From Heligmosomoides polygyrus polygyrus (lineage: Eukaryota; Nematoda; Chromadorea; Rhabditida; Heligmosomidae): DNA of 64,000 bases. The DNA lies in the NCBI GenBank assembly GCA_947396885.1, contig OX377203.1, positions 7,254,001 through 7,318,000 on the forward strand, written 5' to 3'. Both the position numbers and the translations under genes were made by a program. Shown piece after piece: positions 10,813 to 22,179 of the stretch. How positions within the stretch are numbered: the first letter of the stretch is position 1; each line of letters opens with the position of its first letter. Under the pieces are notes generated by a model. The model had not been told where the DNA came from and searched no databases. It saw nothing but the letters and a program-made list of their open reading frames with translations.

Positions 10813-11429
10813 GTTTCTGCTCTTCCTAGAAGAGACCCGTCATCAATCAAAGCTCTAAAATTAGCAAGGAGAGAGGTGGTCTAAAAAGAAGAGCGTATCC
10901 ATGGATACTGTCGTATTGTCAGCACTACAGAGATGGAGGAGCTCACAAAAGGGATCGGCGTCTTCGATAACCTCTCTACACGAAGTTTGGGCAAACAATA
11001 TTTCCACCTCTGAAGTCGTGAAAGTACAATAGTACCAATAAACCTGGTATCCCTTTTAGCGACCTTTTTCGCTGAGATTTTGCATGGAGAGCTTTTGTAA
11101 TACAGGGAGATCATACGGGTTACTCCAATAGACCAGTGACTAGACGCCGAACGGTGGCGCACTCCACGTAGGAACAATTTATTACAACAACAACAACATG
11201 TACAATGGAATACAGCAACAATCAGACAGCAAGAAGGACGACGGCGGTGAACTCGGACGGCCGGCAGATCGAGGGCGAGGTCCCGAGGCGATGGCCTTGG
11301 CGGCTCCCTGGCCGACTGCGATGCGTTGCGCGCGCCCCAGCGGCGAGTGACTTTGACGGCTCGGGCCCTTATGTGCGGCCTAACGATGACAAGCTCCAAC
11401 CCTGCCCTCTCCTATTGGTTCTCATCCTA
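10813..11429. other. Non-coding; short foldback fragment at 10970-11045
   Basis: Bases 10970-11045 (cacgaagtttgggcaaac ... gaagtcgtgaaagtac) resemble an outer end of the 3534-4130 family. The minus-strand ORF over 10881-11399 spans this repeat and has no recognisable domain. Confidence 0.4.
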
Positions 11430-11430
11430 A

Positions 11431-11564
11431 AGGCCCCGTTTATACTTCTGACGCCGAGCGACGCGACGGCATGTGAAGTGGCCAAATTGATCGATAGCAT
11501 CGCCTAATCAATATGGCCACCATACATGGCGTCGCATCGCTCGGCGTCGAAGTATAAACGGGCC
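11431..11564. repeat. Palindromic MITE flanked by TAA (PIF/Harbinger-like)
   Basis: ggccccgtttatacttctga at the left pairs with the complementary end agtataaacgggcc at the right. TAA precedes (11428-11430) and follows (11565-11567). The inner arms (aaattgatcgat, atcaatatggcc) also pair. It closely resembles 36151-36284. Confidence 0.8.
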
Positions 11565-11577
11565 TAATGTGCGCGCC

Positions 11578-12084
11578 GGATCTATCCTAGTCGGGGGGGG
11601 GGGCACATAACTAAAAAGTATTATATGTATCAAATCCATTTCAGACTTACCGAGCGGCTCCTACAAAACAACATGAGACCTAAACAGAAAAGTCACGAAG
11701 AAAAAAAAAACAAAAAAATTACATTTGTTGCGGTTGTAAGCAGGCAAAGTTATGTGCCCTCCTCAGCATGTTGGATCCTGTTATAACATGTCAGGCGGCG
11801 GTCAACACGCGGCATGCGGCTTCATGCGCCCTCCTCACCATGTTAGACCCTGGTTATAACACGTCGCCGACGGTCAGCATGTGGCATGGCTCCATTGCGT
11901 TGCTTTTTGCCCGCCGAGACGGTTGTAAACCGCGACGATTTTTTATTTATATGTTTGTTCGTTCGCTTTTTAGTTCCTTTTAGGTTCCACTTCGTCCTCT
12001 AGGAGCCGCTCGGTAAGTTTCAATTCATTTTGTTACCTATTTTTTAGTTATGTGGACCCCCCCCCCCCGGACTAGGATAGATCC
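11578..12084. repeat. Foldback MITE, GGATCTATCCTAG family, copy 2
   Basis: Same termini and poly-G/poly-C layout as 5250-5749. The flanking octamers tgcgcgcc (11570-11577) and cgcgcgcc (12085-12092) agree at seven of eight positions, so the family probably makes an 8-bp target duplication. The central motif is again doubled. It lies just downstream of the stop codon of the spliced minus-strand gene. Confidence 0.85.
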
Positions 12085-12209
12085 CGCGCGCCTTTTGGCG
12101 TGGTGCCAATACTTTGATTCATTGTGGCTATCTTTTCTAGAAAGTGCAAGGATACTGCACCCCTGAGCAGTCGAACCATAGCACCCCCCCCCCATGCCGC
12201 TTCTCCTCA

Positions 12210-12359
12210 TTACACCATCGCTTTTGCTCGGCCTTCAGCGCTGTTTTCAGCACGCTTGTGCTCGGCCTCTATCTCAGACTCTGAAGAAGATGAACAATGC
12301 AATTCAAGAACATGCTCCACAACTTTGTCCCAGATGTCTGCTGGAACTAATGCTTGAAA
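12210..12359 (-). CDS. Terminal coding exon of the LOTUS-like gene
   Basis: The acceptor cgttgcag precedes position 12359. The exon has 49 codons and a TAA stop. It begins FQALVPADIWDKVVEHVLEL and continues with a serine and acid-rich tail (CSSSSESEIEAEHKRAE). It starts in phase 0, which matches the phase-0 donor of the exon at 15730. The helical start could extend the second module, and the charged tail is probably disordered. No canonical AATAAA follows within 100 bases. Confidence 0.65.
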   Translation of the reverse strand, partial: FQALVPADIWDKVVEHVLELHCSSSSESEIEAEHKRAENSAEGRAKAMV

Positions 12360-12364
12360 CTGCA

Positions 12365-13330
12365 ACGCTCTTTTCATTAAAGTAGACGTTGTAAGGTGAA
12401 CTCACAGAGCTGTCCACCGTGTAGAAAGACTCGTCAGAATCAGACTCTTAAAAAAAATTCTTCGATTATTTCCACGAGATGACAAAACTGCGTGACGAAC
12501 CCACCGTCGCTAGGAGCGTCGCTTTGTGACCTAAGATCTCTGTCGTTTAAGCCTAGACCTTTCAGGTCTAGGGTGATTGTCTGGAATGGGTATCTCGTTA
12601 GAACTGGAGATGTGTATAAAACCTACTTAGTGACGTTATTACCCCATCCGTGTTGACTTCCAGATATACAGTGAAGGATGTAGGAACCAATTGACTTGAG
12701 GGTCGATCCGTTGGGACTTTCACCGAGTGCTTTTCCAGTATTTGGGGCAAGACGTCGATCTATAAATAAAAGCGATATGCGGGACACTTTCACCGGACCA
12801 TGTGGTTTCTGTGATCAAAATGGAATATATCGCGCAAGGGACGACGGCATGGCAGATTTCTTTCTCTTTTATCACTGTGCTAAGCGCACGGTTTTTAGGG
12901 GCAGTTTTTACTACGCGATACTGCTTCAACTCAGTCGTGGTCTTCACAGGTCTAAACGCAGTGCAATGTTTTTGGTACTCAGTTTATTCGCCTTACCTGT
13001 ACTAAAAGTTCCGACCTTAATCTAAGACTACCCGTAACAAGCCAAAAATAGGATAAATCATTTTCACGTCGACACTATTTCACTTTTTTCATGTGGACAC
13101 TATTCTAAGCAAGGCTAATGCTTTTGAAATTAAACTGATCATCTTCTAAGTCAAAACGGGCGTCTCCTAGATTAAGCTAGGGACTCCTCGAAATGGTTAG
13201 ATTAGATTTTTTTCAGAGAACATTTAGTATAACTTTTTCTAAAATTTTAAAATTATCCTGCCTATGGAGTTAGGGTAAGTTAGGAGCCTAAGGAGGAGAG
13301 TATAATCCATTAAGCGAATGGGCTCTACTG
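12365..13330. other. Intron: mostly unassigned; single foldback arm at 13040-13230
   Basis: ORFs at 12696-13025 lack domains or splice logic. Bases 13040-13230 (ttttcacgtcgacact ... cttttgaaattaaac) resemble one arm of the 6610-7460 foldback. Confidence 0.45.
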
Positions 13331-13429
13331 CGAAGTCACCATTAAGCCCATATTATGTGCCCGCGCTTAAAAAATCTACCATAAATTATGTAATAACCAT
13401 CGAATAGTCAAAACTAAAAGCACCAGAGC

Positions 13430-14165
13430 TTGGGAAACTGATGGAAACAAGTCAGTGTCAACTGCTGGAAGAAGTATCACTACAACCGGTTGGTCGCAGT
13501 GTTTTGAATTTCTTCACTTATTAGCGGAGAAGAAGGTGCCTGAGTGTTGGCGCCAAAACACGACGATTCCGATTTGGAAGAAGAAGGACAGTTCTGCAGA
13601 CTGCTCCAATTACCGTCCGATTCGCTTGCTTTCGCACTGCATGAAGATCTTTGAGCGAATTGGCGAAGACCAATTCGTGACATCGTCCAGCTTTCGAGCA
13701 ATCAGTGCGACTTCGTAGCTGGCTGTGGCACCATTGATGCCATACACGCCGCCCGCCTCCTGATAGAGGAGCTCGCGAGAAACAGAAGCCAGCGTCATGG
13801 AGACGAAGATGCTGCGCTGGACGGCCGGAGTCATGCGCATGGACCGCATCCGAAACGATGCCATTCGGCAGAAGTTTGGTGTCGCGCCGATAGCTGACAA
13901 GATGCGCGAAATTCGCTAACGATGGTACGGCCACGTTCTGCGTGGAAAAGAAGACAGCGTCCGCAAGATAGGCCTTAACTTCGAGGTAATAGGAAAGCGG
14001 CCTAGAGGGCGCCCGAAGCAGCGCTGGTCCAATACGTTACATATGGACTTGAAAGTAGCTGGTGTCCACCCTGATCTAGCGCTGGATCGAGAAAGGTGGC
14101 CATGACACCAGAATAGCGGACCCCGCTACGAAGCGGGACAGACGTTGAAGAAGAAGAAGAAGACT
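13430..14165 (+). pseudogene. RTE-type LINE relic (reverse transcriptase plus C-terminal domain)
   Basis: The plus strand at 13530-13720 reads VPECWRQNTTIPIWKKKDSS followed by CSNYRPIRLLSHCMKIFERI, a typical fingers region of a non-LTR reverse transcriptase. From about 13794 another frame reads the RTE C-terminus, with RIRNDAIRQKFGVAPIADKM, an in-frame stop, RWYGHVLRGKEDSVRKIGLN and RPRGRPKQRW. The middle of the polymerase, including the YxDD site, is missing. The end is a short (gaa)n tail at 14145-14160, as RTE elements often have. It lies in the last intron of the minus-strand gene. Confidence 0.85.
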
Positions 14166-14169
14166 AGCT

Positions 14170-15280
14170 CAGCGTACAATATGATACTACAGTAGGCCGG
14201 AAACTAAGTTCCCGTCATTTTTAAACATTCCATTCTGAATCCTAGTGAATCTTTTGCATAATGTTGTGCATTTTATCATTTTATACCATTCTAAACAAAA
14301 TTGTTCGCTGTAAGGAAGAACGTTTCGCTCTTTCCCATTCAGACGTTTGCAACTTCTAAGGTCATAAAAGTGAAAAGTCAAAAAAGGAAGATGACTTTTG
14401 CCGACCGCCTCACAATGTTGCACATCACTCGAAAGAGGATGATTTGCTCAACAAGAGCGTTTGTTGCGTTCATTTTGATTTTCACAAATTTTCGGGGCAT
14501 CATAATAGAGTGTCTAGGAGAATAGAGTGTCTAAACAACAGCTAGCTTTTAGCCAACACCATCCTACTTTTTTGACTTTCAATTTAACAACATTCAAATT
14601 TTAAAAAATCGGAATGGGAAAGTCAAATATACTTTCTGATAGAGCAAAACATTCCTTTTCGAGCAGGCCAAGTAATATTGACCAAGGTTCCTTCGGTCTA
14701 ATAGAGGAGTGGACTGCAGCCAGTCTATCAGTCGACAATTGTGACCAAAATCCAATGATAATTCAATCAACTATACTTTTACAAGCATGCAAAACGGCAT
14801 CGCAACGAGGTATTGGAACCTTCTGTTTCTTTTTACGAGTGCGCCACCCTATCCCCTTAGTCAAACAACACTCCTAGCCGGCATTTGGGACAAAGCAAAT
14901 GCCTAACTACGAGAGGTTACTACACTGTATCTTTCATCGGCTGGAACACTATTTTTTCGAGGACACGAGTCGACCACGTGTCATCCCATTGTCGCTCTAA
15001 GATCGATATACCTGCATCCTAAATAATGATAATAATAAATCTTCGCATTTTTGAGGCGCTTCTGTCTAAATGCATCACTTTGTAGCTGATTCCTACCGTT
15101 GGGATAGTCTCGTGATTTGATTAACGGAACCAGGCTGTACAACAGCTAAAGCGTTTGGTGGAATAGTCTGCACACCAGAAACTTTGAACCGTGCTTAGGC
15201 TTCTGAAGACCGCAGTTCAGTCGAAAATTCTGGGCGAAATAAAACAACCAGTTGGAAAGCTCGCGGTAGGTGCCAACAGT
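14170..15280. other. Intron sequence without recognised features
   Basis: AT-rich. ORFs on both strands are short and unconvincing. Confidence 0.4.
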
Positions 15281-15286
15281 TAATAA

Positions 15287-15598
15287 GGCCATGCACACTT
15301 CTGTGACACCGCGGTGCGGCAACAGGAGCGACGGCCACCTCCGCGAAATCCGACGGTTGCGGCGCGGTCGCGTTAGAACATCGTTATTGGCAACGGGACC
15401 GACACCCCAGTGCATGTCGCACCGCTTGGAATGATTTGAACTATTCCTGTCTGCGGCACTCAGCGCGGCATCTCTCGCGATAGCCGCAAAAGTGTGCATG
15501 CCCCTTCTGCGGCACGTGTCGCTATGTCACGCCGCGCCCGTCGCGGCCCTATCCTTCGTCATGGCCGTGCCGCGTTGTCGCAGAAGTGTGGAAGGGCC
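15287..15598. repeat. Long palindromic MITE (GGCC-ATGCACACTTCTG family)
   Basis: Left end ggccatgcacacttctgtga and right end cgcagaagtgtggaagggcc are inverted repeats. Flanking triplets are taa and tat. Related copies are at 30384-30697 and 36418-36736. GC-rich centre, no coding capacity. Confidence 0.8.
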
Positions 15599-15729
15599 TA
15601 TAGAGGAGTAGTGCAAGAATTGAAAGAAAAACAACTCGCTTGGCTACTACCATCATCGCTGTAACAGAACTCTGGAGAAGCACTGAAGCAACTGATCCAA
15701 TAATGCTCTTAATACCCGTCCCAACTTAC

Positions 15730-15897
15730 ATGAACTGTGTCCGGGTAGCGCTCAAGGACGGCGTTCACAACGTGTTCGTATGGTGACAACGAATGCTTAT
15801 TCAGCAGGCGATAAACGCGCTGATCTCCCACGGTCACAATTTCCACCTGGAACGATTCTGCATCATTATCGACGTTGAGAATCGTATCTACGCTCAC
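15730..15897 (-). CDS. Internal coding exon of the LOTUS-like gene (second module, C-terminal part)
   Basis: The frame reads VSVDTILNVDNDAESFQVEI, then VTVGDQRVYRLLNKHSLSPY and EHVVNAVLERYPDTVH. It ends at an excellent donor, CAT|GTAAGTT, in phase 0. Its frame continues naturally from MADL at the end of the exon at 21170, with alternating hydrophobic residues as in a beta hairpin closing a winged helix. The 5' boundary is uncertain. An in-frame TGA lies nine bases upstream (15907-15909), and no AG sits exactly in phase, so the true start may be a few bases inside (gtgag or gcgtag) or another small exon may intervene. Confidence 0.6.
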
Positions 15898-16396
15898 AGA
15901 AGATCATAAATCATCTAACTCATCCTAGAAAACGAGAGCATTCACCTACTCCACCAAAAAATCCACAAGTCATTTTATGGCTATATAATTATTCAACTTT
16001 CTCCACAGCATGATCAACAAGTGGACTGTGGCGCTCTTCAAAAGAATCGTCACTTTGAATGCTGGCATTCAACATTTCTAATCTGTTGAAGATGTCCATG
16101 TCTATGACGACAGGTTAGAAGACATGGACACCTCCAAACCCTTTTAGTAATCAAATTTGCGTACGAATTAGCAGAAATGGGAGAAATGAAAAGGCAACTT
16201 GGCCGATAGGTTTGTTTTGTCTAGTTTTGTACTAGTTGTATAGTATTGTACGGTTTCAGATTTTTACAGATTTGCATTGTAAGTTTAACAATAGAATTTG
16301 TTAGTTTAATAGCGGCTATTCTGTTGATGCAATTGTATTGGAACATGGTGTGTTCATTTGTATTTTCAATTGTAAAATTTGGTTGTATTAGTAATA

Positions 16397-17270
16397 GGTT
16401 GATCGAGAAGTCTTGCAACACTAGCACAACAGTATTCAAATTTGTCCCTATTTGCTATAACAAAAACCCAGTCCACGATACATTCCCCATCCAAGTCTAA
16501 GAACCTGCCCATTTTTCATGTAACCTTTCAATTTCTTTCCGCCAGAATTCCGAGAGCTGTGAAGAAAAGAATTCAGAAACTTTCATTTCCAGTTGACGTC
16601 AGTCATCGATCTGTCTACCTCGAAGATGCTGCTTCAGAGCTCTGAACAGGTGGTAGTCAGAAGGAGCGAGGCCTGGAGAGTACGGTGGATGGAGCAGAAC
16701 TTCCCACCCTAACTCATGGATTTTCTCGCGACTCACTTTTGCGACATGAGGACGCGCGTTGTCGCGCAGCAGGAAGACATTTTCCCGTTCTGGACGTTTT
16801 GGCGCATAGCGTCGGCCAAGCTCTGGAACTGGGTAGCGTAGATATATGCTGTGACTGTGGTCTCACTATCAAGCAACTGAAAGTAAAGCATGTCTTCTGA
16901 GTCCAACAGAAGGGCGTTCGGAACGAGGTCGACCTTGGAACGAGATATCTCCGGCCTTGAAGCGCCGATACCAACGGGCCACTGTGGAATAGTGAATGAC
17001 TTCCTCCTTGAAAGCAGCGCAGATGTTGGAGGCTGCAGTCCTTGCAGAATGGTCTTGCAGAAATTTGTAGTAGACGACAGGTCGTAGGATGCTGCTTGTT
17101 GTTGACATTATTGCTGTATTCGTACTCGACGAGGCCTTATATGTATAGTATACTTGAGGAAGCTTCGAGAATGTGCTGTGACGTCACCACACAAGATCAA
17201 TACTGTAAGAGCTTCAACAAATTTGACAGGCAGAAGAGTAGAGTGTTGCAAGATTTTTCGATCGACCCAA
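16397..17270 (-). mobile_element. Internally deleted mariner transposon
   Basis: Inverted termini are GGTTGATCGAGAAGTCTTGC at 16397 and the matching gcaagatttttcgatcgacc at 17248-17267, with TA on both sides (16395-16396 and 17271-17272). At about 870 bp it is shorter than a full mariner of about 1.3 kb. The minus strand carries a broken transposase. It sits in the intron between 15898 and 21169. Confidence 0.85.
16630..17108 (-). pseudogene. Mariner transposase, frameshifted and deleted
   Basis: The N-terminus reads a helix-turn-helix region with YYKFLQDHSARTAASNICAA and RWYRRFKAGDISFQGRPRSE. After a large deletion and a frameshift, the catalytic tail appears as RDNARPHVAKVSREKIHELG followed by HPPYSPGLAPSDYHLF. 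The first catalytic aspartate region is gone. Inactive. Confidence 0.85.
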
Positions 17271-17279
17271 TACATTACC

Positions 17280-18180
17280 CTGTACTTTACTAACAACTAA
17301 ATTAACTAGTTACCTTCCTCACTGATGGGCCTCCAGATAACTAATTTTAAACAGGTTTTGTATGAAGATATAGGCGAAGCAACACTTGTTTAATGTTGTT
17401 GTCAGCTGTCACTGTTTTGGTTGATAGTGTCCTTTGGTTACGATTGTCGCAACATTGAGTTTTGTGCTGTTGAAGAACTATGAGATTTTAAATATTTTTG
17501 CATATAGATTTGCACTGATTTTATTAAGAGACGACGGACGGTCCGTTAGGATATAGGACTTTTTCTAACACATTAATGCCGAACAGGTCATTGAAAACGA
17601 AATAAAGTATCAACAATGAAGTAATAAACCCTTATCTATTTATTTAGTCATTTGATCATTGAAGTGTAACATGAACACACTTGTAAATCAAAAAAAAATG
17701 AGATGACATATTTCTTTATGTAAAGAAATTTGTCCTAACCTCAGGTTTTGCATCGGGAATATAAAGTAAAGCCGTTTTTCGCTTCCTGATATATAAGAAT
17801 GATTGCAACTAACATTATAAAGGAAAAATGAAAAGGAAAAGCGAGTAGCAAGGAGTGGTTTTCGGCTCACCTGCAAAGAGTAAGGGGCAAAAGGAAAACG
17901 AAACACACAAACTACTCTTCTTCCTGTAAAAGCAACTCTCGTTAGGCCGTCACTTCTCTTCATTCCGAACGTCATTGGGCTTGACTATTGCTAATTGATG
18001 TAACTGGCAGGCGCGCTGGTTTATCGCAGAGATCATTCATTCTAACACCGTTCTCCTAAGAAGAACAAGGCGTAAGTCTTCGAGGCGCGGGGAGGCGTCG
18101 CGATGGAGCCAATGTGTTTAGGTTTCTTGTTGCCTGAATATTTGTTCGAGAATTATCAACTTGTGTTTGTAGTCGTACCT
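17280..18180. other. Intron sequence without recognised features
   Basis: AT-rich, no domain or repeat identified. The minus ORF at 17688-17975 has no support. Confidence 0.4.
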
Positions 18181-18184
18181 GAGT

Positions 18185-20260
18185 AGCCTATTGGATATCG
18201 GTAGGAAAGTCGACGACTGGTTCTGATTCTTGGCACTGAGTAGGCTGTTGAGTCTGGTGGCAAGGAAGGAGTGGTAAGTCCTCGAGGGATGTTTCAGTGG
18301 TGCTTGTACTTTTTCTCAGCTGATTGGCTTGTCTTCTACATGTTTGACCCTGGACCATGACATCGTTAACACATTGACCGTTTCTCTTGATTACCTGTCC
18401 GATGATCCATTTCGGATTTCCTTCTCTGTAATCGCGAAACCAAACTAGGTCTCCAAGTTCGAATATTCTCAATCTCGCCCCATGATGACGATTAAGTTGG
18501 TTCTTGCATCTTCTCATCATACTGTCGTTCCGTTGGTTTTAGCATGGTTAGCGTGGAAAGTAGCTGTCGACCGATAAAGGCTTCAGCGGGTAGTCGCCCT
18601 CCTGAGACTGAAGTGCACGGTGTTCATCGGCAGTTGAACAAGGTCTGGATTGCCTCCTAAGCAGCTCCCCTCTGAGCTTTTTAAAGCTTCCTTGAAGCTA
18701 TCCACGTATCTCTCTACTTGGTAGTTTGATTGAGGGTGTAATGGGGAGTATGTATGTGTTTGATTCCATGTTTTGTGCGAAATCCGCTGAATTCTCTCGA
18801 CATGAACTGCGTTACGTTATCGGTTACCAGTGTTTGTGGGTAGTCAAACTGAGCGAATGTTCAACATAGATAGTTGAGCATTTCCGTGGATGTAGTGGAC
18901 GTCATTTCCATTATTTATGACCGTTTGGAATACACATCTATTGCAGTTGAAAACTTTTCCACCTATAGTGCCAGCATAATCGACGTGTACACGAGACCAT
19001 GGGGTAGTCTCGTTCGGCCATGACGACAACGTAGTTTTGACGGGATTCTTTGCGGATTGTTGACAGTTCTTACAGGACTTGACCATCTCTTCGATATTTT
19101 TGTCGATATTTGGCCAGTAACAGTAATCTCTGGCAAGCATTTTCATCCGTGATATCCCAGGATGTCCATCATGCAAGTCACGAAGGACGGACAATTGCAG
19201 ATTTGCAGGAATGGCGATACGATCTCCAAACATTATACAGCCTTGTTGTGTGGACAGGCTGTTGCGGATTCTTTTAAAATGCAAAATTCGTGCTTCCTTC
19301 CTTGGCCATTGTCCAAGTTGAACACACGAAGGATTTCCTTCAGAAGTGGTTCCTTGAGAGTATGTTCGGCAATTGTTTCCGCAGTGATTGGTGGCTTGAT
19401 CGCCGCATGTTCCAACAGGTGAATAGCGTCTGTGTTTATGTTGGCGATTACGACGTCTTCTTCTGCAGTCTGTTGTTCTGCAATGAGACGCGACAGTGCA
19501 TCTGCCTGTCCAAAGTCTGTCGTTCTGCGATACTCGATAGTGAAATCGTAGTTAAGAAGCAGTAAAGCCCAGCGTTGTAGACGATTGGCCGTATAGACTG
19601 GTATTCCCTTTTTGCTTCCATAGATCGCAAGAAGTGGTTTGTGATCTGTCAGGAGTGTAAAGTGACGGCCATGGAGATATCGGTGAAATTTTCTCACAGC
19701 GAAAACGAGGGCCAGGCCTTCTTTTTCCACTTGCCCATAATTTCTCTCGGCAGTCGATAGAGAACGACATGCGTGGTAAATGGGTTTTCCATTCCGTTGG
19801 AGAATTGGTGGGATATGACTGCTCCGATTCCGTATTCCGAAGTTCCGAAGCATCTGCTGCCACAACTATTTCCTTTGAGGGGTCGTAGTGAGCGAGCAGT
19901 AAATCCGATGATAGAACTTCTTTGGCGCGCTCAAAAGTTCGTTGACATTCGGGTGACCAGCAGAATAGGACGTCTTTCCTGAGCAATTTGTCGAAAGGTT
20001 CCCGCAGTTGGCGCATTTCCTTAACAAAGGCTCCATAGTGGTTGAGTAGACCCAGTAACGACCTCAGTTGTCTGGATGGATGGAGTAGTCTTCATCGGCC
20101 ATGACGACAACGTAGTTTTGACGAGATTTTTTGCGGATTCTTGACAGTTCCTGGAGGAGTTGACCATATTTTCGATATCTTTTTCGATATTTGGGCAGTA
20201 ACAGTAATCGACGGTGCGATCTCCAAACACTAAGAAGCCTTGCTGTATGCACAGACTGTT
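18185..20260 (-). pseudogene. Ty3/gypsy-like pol relic (RT end, RNase H, integrase)
   Basis: Reading down the minus strand: the end of reverse transcriptase with LLGLLNHYGAFVKEM (about 20050) and FERAKEVLSSDLLLAHYDPS; RNase H with RSLSTAERNYGQVEKEGLAL, LLTDHKPLLAIYG and FGQADALSRL (19750-19450); the integrase zinc-binding region with HDGHPGISRM, YCYWPNI and CKNCQQSAKN (19230-19040); core motif HPQSNYQVERYVD near 18750; and the chromatin-side C-terminus with GDLVWFRDYREGNPKWIIGQ (18480-18400). Several frameshifts and stops separate the parts. No LTRs were recognised. A second, partial zinc-binding segment is fused upstream at 20085-20240. Confidence 0.85.
20085..20240 (-). repeat. Duplicated integrase zinc-binding fragment
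   Basis: Closely resembles 19005-19235 (shared catgacgacaacgtagttttg, and atctccaaaca toward the upstream end) but lacks the segment around 19135-19200. It lies directly upstream of the reverse-transcriptase remnant, so the order of domains is not that of a normal element. This indicates a local rearrangement or two overlapping copies. Confidence 0.75.
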
Positions 20261-20264
20261 ACGA

Positions 20265-21160
20265 GCCTACGAATATGGACCCTACGAAGTAGACTTACGC
20301 CTCCGTTGTTTGAGGAAGGTGCTGGAATGAATGATCTCTATGATAAGATGTACTCGGTAGATACAATGGTATAAGAGACACCTGATGAGGTTAGTTGTAT
20401 TCATTTCTTTGTCCGCGGTAAACCAGTGAGTCTGCAAATTGTAACACTAATAAAATATAGAAAATGAAGAAAGAGAGGAGGTAGAAGCAAATAGAAAAGG
20501 AAAATTGTTTTGGAAGCCTTCGTTGTGTTCGTTAACTTCAGACGGTTTTGGGTACAGAAATGAGAGGTCTTCTAGACTAGGACTAACCAGTAAGCTACAG
20601 CATTATTTGTGAAATGGTAATGTCAGGTAGTCCAACGTCTCTTGAGATATGTAACGCTTGAGCAATGAGCAGTAGCAACAAACTTGAAGGGATCGATAGA
20701 AATGATTCGTTTTCTTTAAGCCTAAGTGGGTCTTTCTGACATTGTTAGCTGATATAGTGCTGAGTGAGAAGAACACTCCAAAACATTCTTCCTCCCATTT
20801 ATTAGTCGTTGCCAGGCATTGCGGCACTAAGAGTGGAAAGATGTTAAATACTAAAATTCTGATAGGAGTCCAGCCCGTACAGGCCCATTCACACTGGGTT
20901 TCGTTCTGGCAACGAAAATGTTGGCGCAAGCCCCTCTACACATTTTGCGATGTACTAAATTACAAACAAAAACTACCCAGCTCTGGTGTGGTCTACCGCT
21001 CTGGTAAAGGTGAGGCTACTTCCGTTGAACATAAGCATTCACGTGCCTTCTTTAAAAATGGGTAACCACTGGAAAGAAGATAACCCCCTCTGAGGCGCTC
21101 TACATCAAAATGTTTACCCTACTCCCTATTTCTTAATAATTCTCAAAATTCCAAGGTATA
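20265..21160. other. Intron sequence without recognised features
   Basis: Low coding potential. ORFs at 20603-20929 and 20742-21065 are opposite-strand overlaps without motifs. Confidence 0.4.
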
Positions 21161-21169
21161 AGCACTCAC

Positions 21170-21355
21170 CAGGTCTGCCATGTAATTCACAATCGCATCC
21201 TTCGTGGTACGCTCGCCAAAATACTTCAAACATTGATCTGGGCCCCATTCGACACCAATCAGCCTCTTGTGGGCTTCCCGTAGCTGGTCTGGCGTGGCGA
21301 TTCCTCCGCATGCTCGCAGCGTCTCCAAAAACAGGTTCACGCCTTCTTTCACCGT
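21170..21355 (-). CDS. Internal coding exon of the LOTUS-like gene (second module, N-terminal part)
   Basis: The acceptor gaatttgcag precedes 21355 and the donor CTG|GTGAGTGC follows 21170. The exon is 186 nt (62 codons), phase 0 to 0. It reads TVKEGVNLFLETLRACGGIA, then TPDQLREAHKRLIGVEWGPD and QCLKYFGERTTKDAIVNYMA, ending DL. The pattern of helix, CGGI turn, L...H...IG, a KYFG segment and a final hydrophobic helix with MADL resembles a LOTUS/OST-HTH winged helix, a fold that binds Vasa-type helicases or RNA in germ-cell proteins. The match is by eye only. Both splice sites are strong. Confidence 0.8.
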
Positions 21356-21359
21356 CTGC

Positions 21360-22175
21360 AAATTCAGAGGCTCACATTGAAGTCTTCGAGCAAATTCAAA
21401 AAGCGAGAGAAGACACGCACCGGCCCTTTATTTGTCTTGTCACCCCAGAGCGTAGGAGATGATCGGCCAAAACCGATGCTTGTGGCCTGAAAGCGCTGCT
21501 TGTAGATAACGATGAAACTTAATTTTTTAGGAGTAGTTTATACGACAGCAGCTACCGAATCCTTGAGGGACTCTGCGACAGCTAACCCGACACCATTCCT
21601 CTTCGTGTCCTCTCCGTTGTAGAAGAGCTTGACCTCTTCTTCAATCTCCTTGGCATTAGCCTACCGACCACAGAACTCGGGCGGGGTTCTGCGCGTCACT
21701 TCCGGATGACGTCTTAGCTTTTACAGTGATTCCATTGCGAGACTTGATCATGGTTTGTGACAGGTTTCCCCATCAGCCCGCCTGCCAGCCTGCACCTGAC
21801 GTTGGGACCGTCGCCATTTTTACACTTTCTGCAGGGCCCGACGAGCGGGACATACATGAAGAGACATCACAAACCGACAACGGCTTGTGATGTAGACCTC
21901 CATTCTCACCCCGTGCGGAATTCATCTTTCTTTCCTTCTGGGCGTGCGTTGGTTCAGACTTCGCTAAGCTTCTGAAGAATTGTCGAACTCTTCCTTAGCT
22001 TGGAAGACCCTCTGGAGAGTGAGAACCTTCCGCTGTACATCGCAGTTCGACACCCATTGCCACCCTACGCCACGGTGAGGCGCTGATTCATGTGGGAGGC
22101 TGCCATAAAACACCTCATTTTAAGGAATTTCGTATGAAGTACTGTATTCGGTGATCCGCACCGCGGGACAAACTC
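21360..22175. other. Intron sequence without recognised features
   Basis: No repeat family or domain recognised. ORFs are short. Confidence 0.4.
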
Positions 22176-22179
22176 TTTG

